A stretch of 40,732 bases of DNA, taken from positions 1-40,732 of IMG/VR virus record IMGVR_UViG_3300034072_002233; one strand, written 5' to 3'. This document shows, piece by piece, positions 6,127-14,564 of the stretch. The DNA comes from a virus. Position 1 is the first letter of the stretch, and each line of letters opens with the position of its first letter. The position numbers were made by a program, and so were the translations under genes. The notes below the pieces were generated by a model. The model was not told the DNA's origin, ran no database searches, and saw only the letters and a program-made list of their open reading frames with translations.

Positions 6127-8439
6127 TCAGTAACTCCGTTCCATGAAGGCGGTGATCTTGTCGGCGAAACGCTGGTTGCCCGGCCCTGTGTAAGGGTGCA
6201 GCCCGTCGCTGAACATCGTGGCACCGTTGTACGCGTTGATCCCGGACTCATGATACATGTCGAGGACCGGCACCTTGAGGGCGGCGCAGCGCTCCAGCAG
6301 CGCGGTCACATAATCGCGCAGATAGAGCCCGGCCGAATTGGGATAGAGGTCGGTATCCTTGCCGTCGCCGGCCGACAGGCGCGCGCGCCACACCGGAGCC
6401 CAGAACATCAGGCGGCAATTGGGATAGGCAGTCATGAAGTGACTGACCGCATAGTTGATTGCGCCCTTGAACGTGGTCCAGTCGGTGTCGCTGTCCGAGC
6501 CGATCGGCAGGTAACAGCCGAAGTCGTTGGTCCCGAACCCGATCACCAACGCGTCGAGTGCCGCATAACTAACCGTCTGTAGCAGCTGCACCGCCGTCAG
6601 CTGCGATCCGCCCTGGCCATTGTCGGAGAGATATTGAGCAGCGGCCAGCTGGTCCGTCCACACGCCACTGACCATCGCGTCGACCAGCCTGGTGAGGCCA
6701 AGCTCGCGCAGATAGTCGTTGAATGCATCCCCGACGAACTGGCGCCGCCCCATGGTGCATCCACTCATCCCTGCCTGATAGCCGTTGGCAAGCTCCAGAT
6801 CAGCAGCGATCGTTGCCGGCCAGGTCGAATAGGAAGTGCCCGCGCGGGTGATGCTGTCGCCGGTGAACACGACATTGCGACCAGACCAACGCGACTGGCG
6901 CACACGCTTCCAGACACCATAGCTATTGCCCGGCCGAATGTTTCGCTGCCACTTTGTGAGCACCCGAGAGAAGGCGACCCCGCAGAATTCCTGGATGACA
7001 TAGGTGCCGCCCCAGGATCGCACATTGAGGATGCCGGTCGCGGGCAGGTCCGCATCAGCCGGCGCGTCGCTCAGGGCCGCACCGATGATGTAATTGCCCT
7101 CCTTAAAATAGTCGTTGAACGACCCCGTGCTGACCGTCCCGTTGGCAGCATAGCTGTCCGCCAGCTTCGCGCGCGCGACCGACGCATCGGCAATAGCCCC
7201 GGCCACCGCGCTCCAGCCTGGAAAGCTGCTGGTCGAGATACGGCAGATACGCTCATATTTGGTGGTGATGGCGCTGCTGGTCACCGAATAGATCGTCTGG
7301 CGAATATAGTCGCCATAGTTGATGACCTCCAGCAGGCCAGAGGTGAGGCCGCCGGGCAGCGAGGCGACGCCGGTCTGAAGAATGTAGACGCCGGTGGAGA
7401 GCAGAGCATCGGCCGTACCGGTCGAAAATCCCCCCATCAGGCTGTAGGAGGTCGCCAGCTTGGCGCGACTGATAGACGCGTCGGCCACCGCACCCGCAAT
7501 GGTCTGCCAGCCTGGATAGCTCGACTGCGACGGGCGAATGATGCGCTGATACTGCGTCGTCAGCTGAGATGAGGTGGTGGTGAACAGCGTCTGGCGGATA
7601 TAATCGGTGAAGTTGTCGACGATCATCAGGCCGGTTGTCACGCCGGAGGGCAGATCGGTGACGCCGTCCTGGATCGTATAGGAACCCTGAGCGGTCAGTG
7701 CGTTGATGCTGCCGGTCGATGCCGCCGCGTTGTAGGCATAAGCGGTGGTGAGCTTGGCGCGCGATACAGCACCATCGACCGGGACGGACAGGTCCTGCCA
7801 GGACGGATAGCTGCTGACGGACGGGCGAATGATCCGCTCATATTTGACGCGGATCGCGCTCGATGAAGACGAGTAAAAGCGCTGGCGGATGAAATCGCCG
7901 CTATTCTCGACCTCCATCAGGCCCGAGGTGAGGCCGCCGGGGATATCGGAGACGCCCGACTGGATCACATATACACCGGTGTCGACCAGCGCGCCCAGCG
8001 ACCCGGAATTGACGGCGCCCTTGGCGCTATAGGTCGCCACCAGCTTGGCGCGGTCGATGGTGGAGTTAGGGACGATGGAGGTATCGGTCCAGCCCGGCAC
8101 GCTGGGCACGCCGGGGCGCACGATCCGTTCATAGCGCACACCGATCTGCGAAGAAGACACGGTGATGAAGGACTGGACCACGAACTCCTCGCCCGCAAAG
8201 CCAGCGACAGTCAGCAGACCTGTCGTCGTGCCAGCGGGCAGGCCGGTGACGCCATCCTGGACGATATAGGAGCCGGTGTTGGTGAGGCTGTCGATACTGC
8301 CCGTCGCGACCGTTGCGCGCAGGAACATTGTCTTGCTGGCGGTGTCGATAATCTGGTCAGCCGTAGCCGCCTGAGCGACGGCAGGGTCAATCGCCGGGAA
8401 CGCCCCAAGCGTTTTGATAGGACTCGCAATATCAGCCAT
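6127..8439 (-). CDS. Tail spike with pyocin-knob repeats and SGNH hydrolase
   Basis: This 770-residue receptor-binding protein has three parts. A short N-terminus (1-42) probably joins the tail. Five repeats of about 96 residues follow (about 44-137, 141-236, 240-332, 336-428, 432-515), each with TG-x-Y-x-x-Q-x-G...LP-G...G-L-x-V...RQ...RYERI-RP...W, like pyocin-knob carbohydrate-binding domains. The C-terminal SGNH/GDSL hydrolase domain (about 520-770) has GDS at 527-529, GTND at 636-639 and D745-x-x-H748, so the catalytic Ser, Asp and His are present. Such domains deacetylate surface polysaccharides. The ATG at 8439 has GGAGG 7 nt upstream and overlaps the stop of the preceding gene. It is the last tail gene before lysis, the usual place for a host-range protein. 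Confidence 0.85.
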   Translation of the reverse strand: MADIASPIKTLGAFPAIDPAVAQAATADQIIDTASKTMFLRATVATGSIDSLTNTGSYIVQDGVTGLPAGTTTGLLTVAGFAGEEFVVQSFITVSSSQIGVRYERIVRPGVPSVPGWTDTSIVPNSTIDRAKLVATYSAKGAVNSGSLGALVDTGVYVIQSGVSDIPGGLTSGLMEVENSGDFIRQRFYSSSSSAIRVKYERIIRPSVSSYPSWQDLSVPVDGAVSRAKLTTAYAYNAAASTGSINALTAQGSYTIQDGVTDLPSGVTTGLMIVDNFTDYIRQTLFTTTSSQLTTQYQRIIRPSQSSYPGWQTIAGAVADASISRAKLATSYSLMGGFSTGTADALLSTGVYILQTGVASLPGGLTSGLLEVINYGDYIRQTIYSVTSSAITTKYERICRISTSSFPGWSAVAGAIADASVARAKLADSYAANGTVSTGSFNDYFKEGNYIIGAALSDAPADADLPATGILNVRSWGGTYVIQEFCGVAFSRVLTKWQRNIRPGNSYGVWKRVRQSRWSGRNVVFTGDSITRAGTSYSTWPATIAADLELANGYQAGMSGCTMGRRQFVGDAFNDYLRELGLTRLVDAMVSGVWTDQLAAAQYLSDNGQGGSQLTAVQLLQTVSYAALDALVIGFGTNDFGCYLPIGSDSDTDWTTFKGAINYAVSHFMTAYPNCRLMFWAPVWRARLSAGDGKDTDLYPNSAGLYLRDYVTALLERCAALKVPVLDMYHESGINAYNGATMFSDGLHPYTGPGNQRFADKITAFMERSY

Positions 8440-10466
8440 TATTTGACCTCCACCGGCACGGCGCCGGTCAACTTGTTGGTGGATCGAAGGACGATGTAGT
8501 CGGCGGTGTGGCCGGCGGCGGTGGTGACGCTGACCACCGTCTTGACGTAGGACTCGCCAAAGCCGCCGATCGCGTAGCCGGTCGGATCGCCCAGCGAGGC
8601 GAGATAGGCGAAATAGACATATTGGTCGGCCGCCGTGGCGGTGAACGCCTTGGCCCGCCCGGCCGATAGCTCGCTGCCCGCCAGCGCGATCACCTGCGCC
8701 CCGGTCAGCGCGGCGTTGGCACTGACGCCCCAGAAGCGACGTGGCAGCTTGGTAAAGGTCAGCTTGCGCAGCCGGCCGTTTGCATTGAGGGTGATGATCG
8801 TGCCGTCCGCGATGCTGGTGGCGGGCGCTGCCTGCGCGGACCGGAACGTCTGGGCCAGCGCTGACCAGATGCCATAGCCGGTGGAATTGAGGTGCAGATC
8901 ATCGGCAGCCACGCGCAGGCTGCGCGGGATCACTTCATTGTTGCGGTCGATGAGATCGTTGCCACTGGTCCCGCCGCTCGCTAGCAGCACCTGGCGCAGA
9001 TCGCGGCCACTGCCGTCGACCGCATAATATTGCGGCCAGGTCGCGCGCATCCAGTCGTTAAGACCCTTGATGGTGGCGAGATTGGCCGATCCGGTCGGCT
9101 CATCCGGTGCATTGATGATCCCGAACAACAGGATGCGCTGCCCACGCGCCATGCGGATCATGGCGGTGATGTCAGCCCTGATCCGCGCCGGGTCGGTCAC
9201 ATTGTTGCGGCCGACGCAAATCCATAGCTCATGGCTCTGCATCGCCGCCGACCAGTCGGGCACGAACAGCGATCCCGCCGGCACGGTCACCGGGGCACCG
9301 CCCGCCTGCGTCATCTTGTAGACATTGGGTGCGGTCGCGGGCCGGTGGAGCATCGTCACCGCCACGCCGTTGATGGTGCCGGTGATCTGGTAGAGCGCGG
9401 ACGGATCACCATCGGCCGTGGTCAGCAGCGACGCGGGATTGGCGACATTGGGCGCGGCGCCGTTGAGCAGATCGACGGTCGCCTCGGCCCCGCTCGCCGG
9501 CAGCGTGTTGCCCGAAAGGGTGACATAGAGCGGCTGCGCGCCGACCCGCAGCGCCTGCTTGTAGCTGGTCTGCGCGCCCAGCGCGACGCGGGTGACGGTC
9601 AGGCCGGTCGCGGTGGCCAGCAGATCCGAATAGCCCGGCGACGACAGGCTATCGCCGATCACCAGCGCCTGCGTCTGCGCGGCCCATGCGGGCGGGGGGA
9701 TAGTGAGCGCGCGGGCGCTGCCGTCGAGATGGACGATATTCCCGCCCCAGCTGATCTTCTGGGCCAGCGGTGCGCCGTCCTCGGTCAGGATCGACCAGGC
9801 CAGCGCCAGCGACGAGGTGGTGGCGCCCAGTTCGCCATTGGTCGGGGTGGAGGCGAAGCTGGTGATCTCGGCGGGCTGGATCGCGTCGATCCGGTCGGAC
9901 AGGGCCGCGTCCCGCGCCTCGCTGGCGAGGACATTATTGTCCTGCTCCTCGCGGCTCTGATAGGCCTTCCACGCGTCGATGCCGGGGCCGTTGCCATCCT
10001 TGGTCCAGCTATACCAGCGCCCGCCCTCCACGACGAAGACATGGCGGCCATAATAGAGATATTCGCCGGTGATCGCGCCCAGCTGCGCGAACGTGTCGAG
10101 TGTCGCCTGGCGTTTCACCAGTTCGGTGTTGATGTTGCCAAGATTGAGGTTGATCGCGCCGAATGCGCCGTCGAGCGTCGCCTGAAGCTCCGCGTCGGTG
10201 CGCTGGCCGACCCAGCCGTCCACCCGCGCGCCTTCCGGCTCCTCCGGATCGACGGGCAGGCCATCCTCGGTCCAGACATACCAGCGCGCGCCCTCCACGA
10301 CATAGACCCACAGGCCATAGGGCGGGGCGGTGATGGCGTTGCGCTCGACGAAGGTGTCGACCGAGATCGCCGCGCGCGCCGTGCGGTCGACAGCGGCCTG
10401 CTGCTCTTCGCTCAGGCCGGGGCCAGGCATGCCGCGCAGGCGCGCCCGATAGACATTAAACGTCAT
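8439..10466 (-). CDS. Tail fibre protein with a second SGNH-type hydrolase domain
   Basis: A 675-residue tail protein. Residues 1-160 hold two related units of about 50 residues, each ending in VVEG-RWY-WT-DG, which fit a tail-binding collar. Residues about 265-545 form an SGNH-like domain: GDSLS at 271-275, GRNN at 419-422 in place of GxND, and D522-x-x-H525 in DDLHLNSTGYG. A beta-rich C-terminal domain follows. The start at 10466 is chosen because GGAG lies 9 nt upstream; an ATG at 10481 has none. It is translationally linked to the spike gene at 6127-8439. Two successive esterase-like tail proteins suggest attack on an acylated surface glycan. Activity is inferred. Confidence 0.75.
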   Translation of the reverse strand: MTFNVYRARLRGMPGPGLSEEQQAAVDRTARAAISVDTFVERNAITAPPYGLWVYVVEGARWYVWTEDGLPVDPEEPEGARVDGWVGQRTDAELQATLDGAFGAINLNLGNINTELVKRQATLDTFAQLGAITGEYLYYGRHVFVVEGGRWYSWTKDGNGPGIDAWKAYQSREEQDNNVLASEARDAALSDRIDAIQPAEITSFASTPTNGELGATTSSLALAWSILTEDGAPLAQKISWGGNIVHLDGSARALTIPPPAWAAQTQALVIGDSLSSPGYSDLLATATGLTVTRVALGAQTSYKQALRVGAQPLYVTLSGNTLPASGAEATVDLLNGAAPNVANPASLLTTADGDPSALYQITGTINGVAVTMLHRPATAPNVYKMTQAGGAPVTVPAGSLFVPDWSAAMQSHELWICVGRNNVTDPARIRADITAMIRMARGQRILLFGIINAPDEPTGSANLATIKGLNDWMRATWPQYYAVDGSGRDLRQVLLASGGTSGNDLIDRNNEVIPRSLRVAADDLHLNSTGYGIWSALAQTFRSAQAAPATSIADGTIITLNANGRLRKLTFTKLPRRFWGVSANAALTGAQVIALAGSELSAGRAKAFTATAADQYVYFAYLASLGDPTGYAIGGFGESYVKTVVSVTTAAGHTADYIVLRSTNKLTGAVPVEVK

Positions 10467-10866
10467 TGCGGCCAGCTCCATAGTTCACGAAAACATATCC
10501 ACCCACCGGCCGATCGAGGACCACGTCATCCACAATGACCATCAGGTCCCAGACATAGCGATCGGCCTCGCCTGCCTCGGGCTGGTTGAGGCCCGTGGGC
10601 ATGCCCGGGGGCACGACGACATGGGGCTTCAGTCGCAAAATCCGGTCGCCGGGCCGGGCGACGCCAAGGGCGAGATCTTCGGCGGTCGGGGCGATATCCT
10701 GATATTCGCAGGCCGGGATATCGAGGCAGGGCGTTCCGGTGTGGCCCTCATAGAGCCGCCACTGGATCCGACAGATCGCGCCGGCGGGGAAACTCCCCTT
10801 GAAGGCAAGGTCGATCGTCGGCTGCCACGCGGTACCGCGTGTCGCCACCAGGTCGAGTTGTTGCAT
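10456..10866 (-). CDS. Putative tail or baseplate protein
   Basis: This 136-residue protein begins after GGAG with a 5-nt spacing and sits between the large tip protein and the SGNH fibre. It looks beta-rich (AICRIQWRLYEG, RYVWDLMVIVDDVVL) and has the general look of an immunoglobulin-like upper baseplate domain, but I cannot name the family. Its gene overlaps the next one by 11 bp. A structural role is inferred from position. Confidence 0.6.
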   Translation of the reverse strand: MQQLDLVATRGTAWQPTIDLAFKGSFPAGAICRIQWRLYEGHTGTPCLDIPACEYQDIAPTAEDLALGVARPGDRILRLKPHVVVPPGMPTGLNQPEAGEADRYVWDLMVIVDDVVLDRPVGGYVFVNYGAGRNDV

Positions 10867-10878
10867 GATTGCTCCGGA

Positions 10879-12870
10879 TTAAGGGATATCGGCCGCGTCG
10901 AGCCGCGCGAGGATGGTGGCGATGTCGGCAGCAGTATATGTGCCGCCCAACTGAGTGGCGTTGCCGGCGTTGGTCGCCGTGGCGGCCGTCGCCGCCGATG
11001 CAGCGGTCAGCGTGCCGACCGTGACCGGTCCGAGGATCAGCCAGTCGCTAAGCCCGAATGCCGATCGGTAGCGCACACCCACCTGATAGCTGCCGCCCGA
11101 CGCCAGGCCGGTAAATTCCTTGCCGGTGCTGTCCGCGCCGGCGGTGAACTGGTCCGCCCATGCGATCGCGTCAAGGTCGGGATCAGGTTCAGGTTCAGGG
11201 TCAGGGTCAGGTGCAAGACGATAGGCAAAGTCGATCGAGGTGGCGCTGGGAGATTCGCACGCGCCCGCGATCACGATCGAGGGGACATCGCCCGTCCCGG
11301 CGCTCGCGGCCCAGCTGCTCTCCTCCGGCGTGTCCATCGCCGGCGTTGATGTGCTGTCGGTCACCGGCGCGGGCACGCCGACCTGTGACAGCGCCCATGG
11401 ATGCTTGTCAGGATCCTCGGTGCGCAGCGTCAGGGTGACGGTCGCGGTGGTGGGATCGAGCGCGCGCTTGATGATGATCACATCCTTGCCCGCGATCCAG
11501 CCGAAGGACTTGGCCCCTTCGTCGATGTGCAGGCAGTCGCCCGGACGGAAGCCGATCCAGCGCAGCTTGAGCGGCAGGACGATGGGACTGGCCTCGCGCG
11601 CATTGGCAATGTCATAGGCGGCAAGCTGCGCCGCCTGGTCCGGCGTCTCTCCCGCCTTGCACTGGACCATGGGATAGGTAACGGCCTTGGTCCGCTCGCG
11701 CCCGTCCTTGGCCAGATAGGCGGCATTCTGCACCGTCCCCGCCGGCACCTGCTCCCAGAAATGATCCTCGCTGGTATATTTGGGCGTGATGCCGTTGGGC
11801 CGGTCCCGCATCGTCTGACAGGTCGAGCTCGATCCCTCGCCGACCAGATCATCTTCGTAGATGGTGGCGATCGGGACGCGCGGCGTATTGACGTAGCAGG
11901 ACAGGATCGCGCCATGCCGGATCGGCTCGCCGCCGCCCGCCTGCGCCAGCGCCTTCATCACCTCCCACTTGTCATCGGCCGTGGTGACCCGGCCGCCCGA
12001 CTTCCAGCCATTGGCGTCCGCGATATTGGCGGCTTCGACATAGGCCGCGACATCGATCGCATCGATGCTGAGCCCAGCGCCGCCGACGCGGATATTGCTG
12101 GGCCCCTGATGCCAGCCCAGCGCAAAGGTCAGCGCCTGTATCCAGCCATTCTCGCTATAGACCCATGTCGTCTGGTCATCCCAGCGGCAGGGGCCATCAC
12201 CACCCGGAAACGTGCTGTCCTGGCGCGGATCATAGCAAAGCACCCATTCGCCCAGCCAGTTGAGCTGGGGTGTGCTGGTCAGCGTCTCGTCACCCTTGCC
12301 GTCAAACAGCAGGCTGTTCATCACGGCGGCATAGCCCGACAGCTTCGAGCCGCTGCCCCAGCCCGGCGGCGTGCCTACCCCGTTGGACAGCGCCATAGCC
12401 TCGGGGCAGGCGCCATACTGGATGTCCTGCCAGATGCGCGGCTGACCACCGATGGTATAGTGACCAAACAGCCCGCCCGAAAAGCTGATCGGCTCCTTGT
12501 CTATATAGGTCTGGGTGATCGCATGGACCGGCCCGCAGCCCGACAGGACGCTGACGATCGTGTCATAGGCGTTGTCGCGGCCATGCTGTTTGCGATAGCG
12601 GATGTCGCCGCTGGCGAGCGTGCGGCCGAACAGGATCGGGATCGGAGAATCCGGATCGGCGGTCCAGGTCGTCTGCACCCCGCCGACGCTCGGCTTCTTC
12701 GCCGTCATGGCACCGACGATGCTGGCTTCCAGCGCGACCGCCGTGGCGAAGGCCGATGCGGTGGCGGCCGAGACGCCCAGCGCGCCCGCCAGCAAGGTCG
12801 AACCGCCCCCGGTCGGGATCGCGGCGGCGATGGCGACGGCAAACGCCGCGATCCTGAGCGCCTTGGCCAT
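10879..12870 (-). CDS. Tail tip / host-specificity protein
   Basis: This 663-residue protein occupies the slot of lambda J or GTA gp15, directly after the NlpC/P60-like protein. Its N-terminus (about 1-55) is a Gly/Ala-rich hydrophobic segment of the kind seen in tail-tip proteins that contact membrane. A central hub-like region (about 75-490) follows, then an acidic Pro linker of alternating PD/PE at about residues 554-568, then a fibronectin-like C-terminal domain (about 570-630) and a small Ala/Thr-rich end. It probably forms the central spike that touches the cell first. The assignment is by order, size and architecture. Confidence 0.72.
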   Translation of the reverse strand: MAKALRIAAFAVAIAAAIPTGGGSTLLAGALGVSAATASAFATAVALEASIVGAMTAKKPSVGGVQTTWTADPDSPIPILFGRTLASGDIRYRKQHGRDNAYDTIVSVLSGCGPVHAITQTYIDKEPISFSGGLFGHYTIGGQPRIWQDIQYGACPEAMALSNGVGTPPGWGSGSKLSGYAAVMNSLLFDGKGDETLTSTPQLNWLGEWVLCYDPRQDSTFPGGDGPCRWDDQTTWVYSENGWIQALTFALGWHQGPSNIRVGGAGLSIDAIDVAAYVEAANIADANGWKSGGRVTTADDKWEVMKALAQAGGGEPIRHGAILSCYVNTPRVPIATIYEDDLVGEGSSSTCQTMRDRPNGITPKYTSEDHFWEQVPAGTVQNAAYLAKDGRERTKAVTYPMVQCKAGETPDQAAQLAAYDIANAREASPIVLPLKLRWIGFRPGDCLHIDEGAKSFGWIAGKDVIIIKRALDPTTATVTLTLRTEDPDKHPWALSQVGVPAPVTDSTSTPAMDTPEESSWAASAGTGDVPSIVIAGACESPSATSIDFAYRLAPDPDPEPEPDPDLDAIAWADQFTAGADSTGKEFTGLASGGSYQVGVRYRSAFGLSDWLILGPVTVGTLTAASAATAATATNAGNATQLGGTYTAADIATILARLDAADIP

Positions 12871-12873
12871 GGG

Positions 12874-13287
12874 TCAGGTCCTCCAGGCCGCGAGCAGCTG
12901 CAGGGGCTGCACGATCGCGGCGCCCTCCAGATCCTCCAGCCAGCACAGGATGCGGCCGTTGTTGATGCAGATGCCGAAGCACCCAAAGGGCGGTTCACCC
13001 GGCAGTTCGACGATATCGCCGATGATCCGCATGGCGGGCGTGATGCGGCGGCCCGGCAGCCAGTCGTCCAGGCAGGCCGCGCCGCTGCCGCCGTGCCGGC
13101 GCAGGAAGCGCTGCAGGCCAAGTGCGCTCTTCCACGTCCCGCCCTCGCCGATGCGTGGGCGGTGGCCCATGGCACGCAGATGGCTGATCACCATCTTGCC
13201 GCAGTCGGTCGAGCCGATCACGAGGGGTTGCCCCGCGAACCGGTTGACGGTCTGCAGGGTGGCGTTGCGCCGCTTGGCTATGTCCAT
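12874..13287 (-). CDS. DUF6950 / NlpC-P60-like tail protein
   Basis: This 137-residue protein has the DUF6950 pattern: a short N-terminal helix, then PLVIGSTDCGKMVISHLRAMG, with Cys29 in the position of the catalytic Cys of NlpC/P60 peptidases. The DIVEL-P and FGICINNGRILCWLEDLEG segments form the small beta barrel. In related phages and in gene transfer agents a peptidase of this type is placed just before the tip protein and opens peptidoglycan during entry. The His partner is less clear (GHRPRIG or the C-terminal half), so catalysis is uncertain. Confidence 0.75.
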   Translation of the reverse strand: MDIAKRRNATLQTVNRFAGQPLVIGSTDCGKMVISHLRAMGHRPRIGEGGTWKSALGLQRFLRRHGGSGAACLDDWLPGRRITPAMRIIGDIVELPGEPPFGCFGICINNGRILCWLEDLEGAAIVQPLQLLAAWRT

Positions 13288-13290
13288 GGC

Positions 13291-13947
13291 TTAAAAGCTG
13301 GCCTGTCGGTTGGTGTCGATCGCCTGGCGCACGGCCTTCCAGCCAGTCACCTTCTCCACGCCGCCGGTGGGCGGGTTCTGTCCCCAATAGCTGTTCTCGG
13401 TGACGCCGGTGACATGGTCCATGCCCTCTTCATCGGGCCAGACGCGCCGGTGAAAGTTGCTCGACATCACCCGGTCCTCATCGTTGAGCATCAGATAATC
13501 CATCTCGCTCACGATATCGAAATCGACCGAGCATTTGCGCAGGCCGAATGCGTGGACCGGGACGTCGATTATGCCCCGGATCAGCACATGCGGTTCGCCG
13601 ATCGACAGGCCGGTCGCATCGTCGCGCGCGCCGACCATGACGGTCACGACAGACCCCTGATTGTCGGGGTCTGACATCAGCGCGGCGGCGTCGTCATCCT
13701 CGGGAAGGATGGTGACCGACGTGCCGGGCGCCTCATCGCCAAAGCCATCCTCGATTTCGTCGATCGACGCCCACGAGCCGAAGCCGTCGACATGTCCATA
13801 ATAGTCCTGCCCGTCGATCTCGATCTCTGCCGACCCGTCGAGCAGGCGCACGTCCAGGCCCTCGGGCAACTGCATCCGCAGCGCACCGAACATCGTGACG
13901 CGCGCGCCGGCGAACGCGGCGTCGAGCGCGGGGGAGAGGATGGTCAT
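13291..13947 (-). CDS. Minor tail (hub-region) protein
   Basis: This 218-residue beta-rich protein contains SVDFDIVSEMDYLMLNDEDRVMSSNFHRRVWPDEEG followed by an aromatic WG-NPP segment, a pattern seen in minor tail proteins upstream of NlpC/P60 genes in siphophages. The position matches GTA gp13 or a lambda L-like hub domain. It shares a TGATG junction with the gene before it. The exact family is not certain. Confidence 0.65.
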   Translation of the reverse strand: MTILSPALDAAFAGARVTMFGALRMQLPEGLDVRLLDGSAEIEIDGQDYYGHVDGFGSWASIDEIEDGFGDEAPGTSVTILPEDDDAAALMSDPDNQGSVVTVMVGARDDATGLSIGEPHVLIRGIIDVPVHAFGLRKCSVDFDIVSEMDYLMLNDEDRVMSSNFHRRVWPDEEGMDHVTGVTENSYWGQNPPTGGVEKVTGWKAVRQAIDTNRQASF

Positions 13948-14564
13948 CAGGCCCGCTCCAACACGTCAAACACCAGGCCCACCGTCCGCCGCATGTCGAT
14001 CGGCCATGAGAAATTGTCGCCCACGATCCAGCCGGCGATGACCGGGCGGCGGATTTCCACCGGCTCGCCGCCCAGCAGCTTTCGCCGCAGCGGGCGGGTC
14101 AGTGTCAGCAGTCCCGCGCCATTGTCGTCCAGGATCGTCTCCGCCCCGGCGAAATAGAGATAGGGGTGGCCCCCACGTTCGATGTTGAACGCCTGGCCCA
14201 GCTTCACCGCATAGCCCGGAGAGGCGTCGGTGATCTGAACCGTGCGGCCACCGGCATGGGCGCCCACGATCGTGATCGGCGTACCGTCAGCGCGCATCGG
14301 CGCGCCGACATCGAAATCCACCTGCGAATATTCGAACAGCGCGCCATATTCCTTGGCCATCTGCGCCTGGGCCACCAGCTTGCGCCCGTCAGGTTCCATC
14401 CGCTCGGGCGGCAGGGTGAACTTGGCCGTATGGCCGCCGCCCAGACGGCCGATCCGGTTGGTGAAGCCGCCCATCACCGGCTGCTGCAGGACACCGGGGT
14501 CGGGCATGCCAGGCTCGGCCAGCTGCACCCTGATGTCGCGCAGATCGACAGGGTCGAAGGTCAT
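13947..14564 (-). CDS. Minor tail (distal-tail region) protein
   Basis: This 205-residue protein directly follows the tape measure, with a TGATG stop-start overlap at each end of the gene. The sequence is beta-rich with many Gly and Thr turns (GGFTNRIGRLGGGHTAKFTLPP; VKLGQAFNIERGGHPYLYFAGAETI). Its place matches distal tail or GTA gp12-type proteins that close the tail tube and seat the tip. I do not recognise a specific family. Confidence 0.65.
   Translation of the reverse strand: MTFDPVDLRDIRVQLAEPGMPDPGVLQQPVMGGFTNRIGRLGGGHTAKFTLPPERMEPDGRKLVAQAQMAKEYGALFEYSQVDFDVGAPMRADGTPITIVGAHAGGRTVQITDASPGYAVKLGQAFNIERGGHPYLYFAGAETILDDNGAGLLTLTRPLRRKLLGGEPVEIRRPVIAGWIVGDNFSWPIDMRRTVGLVFDVLERA

Noticed and set aside
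6892-8310. Periodic DNA repeats that could suggest a CRISPR or tandem-repeat array
   Set aside because: The period is about 290 bp and the units are diverged; they code protein repeats of the tail spike.
9231-10538. Plus-strand open frame of 435 codons opposite the SGNH fibre gene
   Set aside because: Same shadow effect; the opposite strand codes a protein with catalytic motifs and coupled neighbours.
11401-13674. Plus-strand open frame of 757 codons opposite the tail tip genes
   Set aside because: It is a high-GC shadow of four well-supported minus-strand tail genes; its composition (Arg, Gly, Ala, His, Asp-rich) has no domain and it has no ribosome-binding site.
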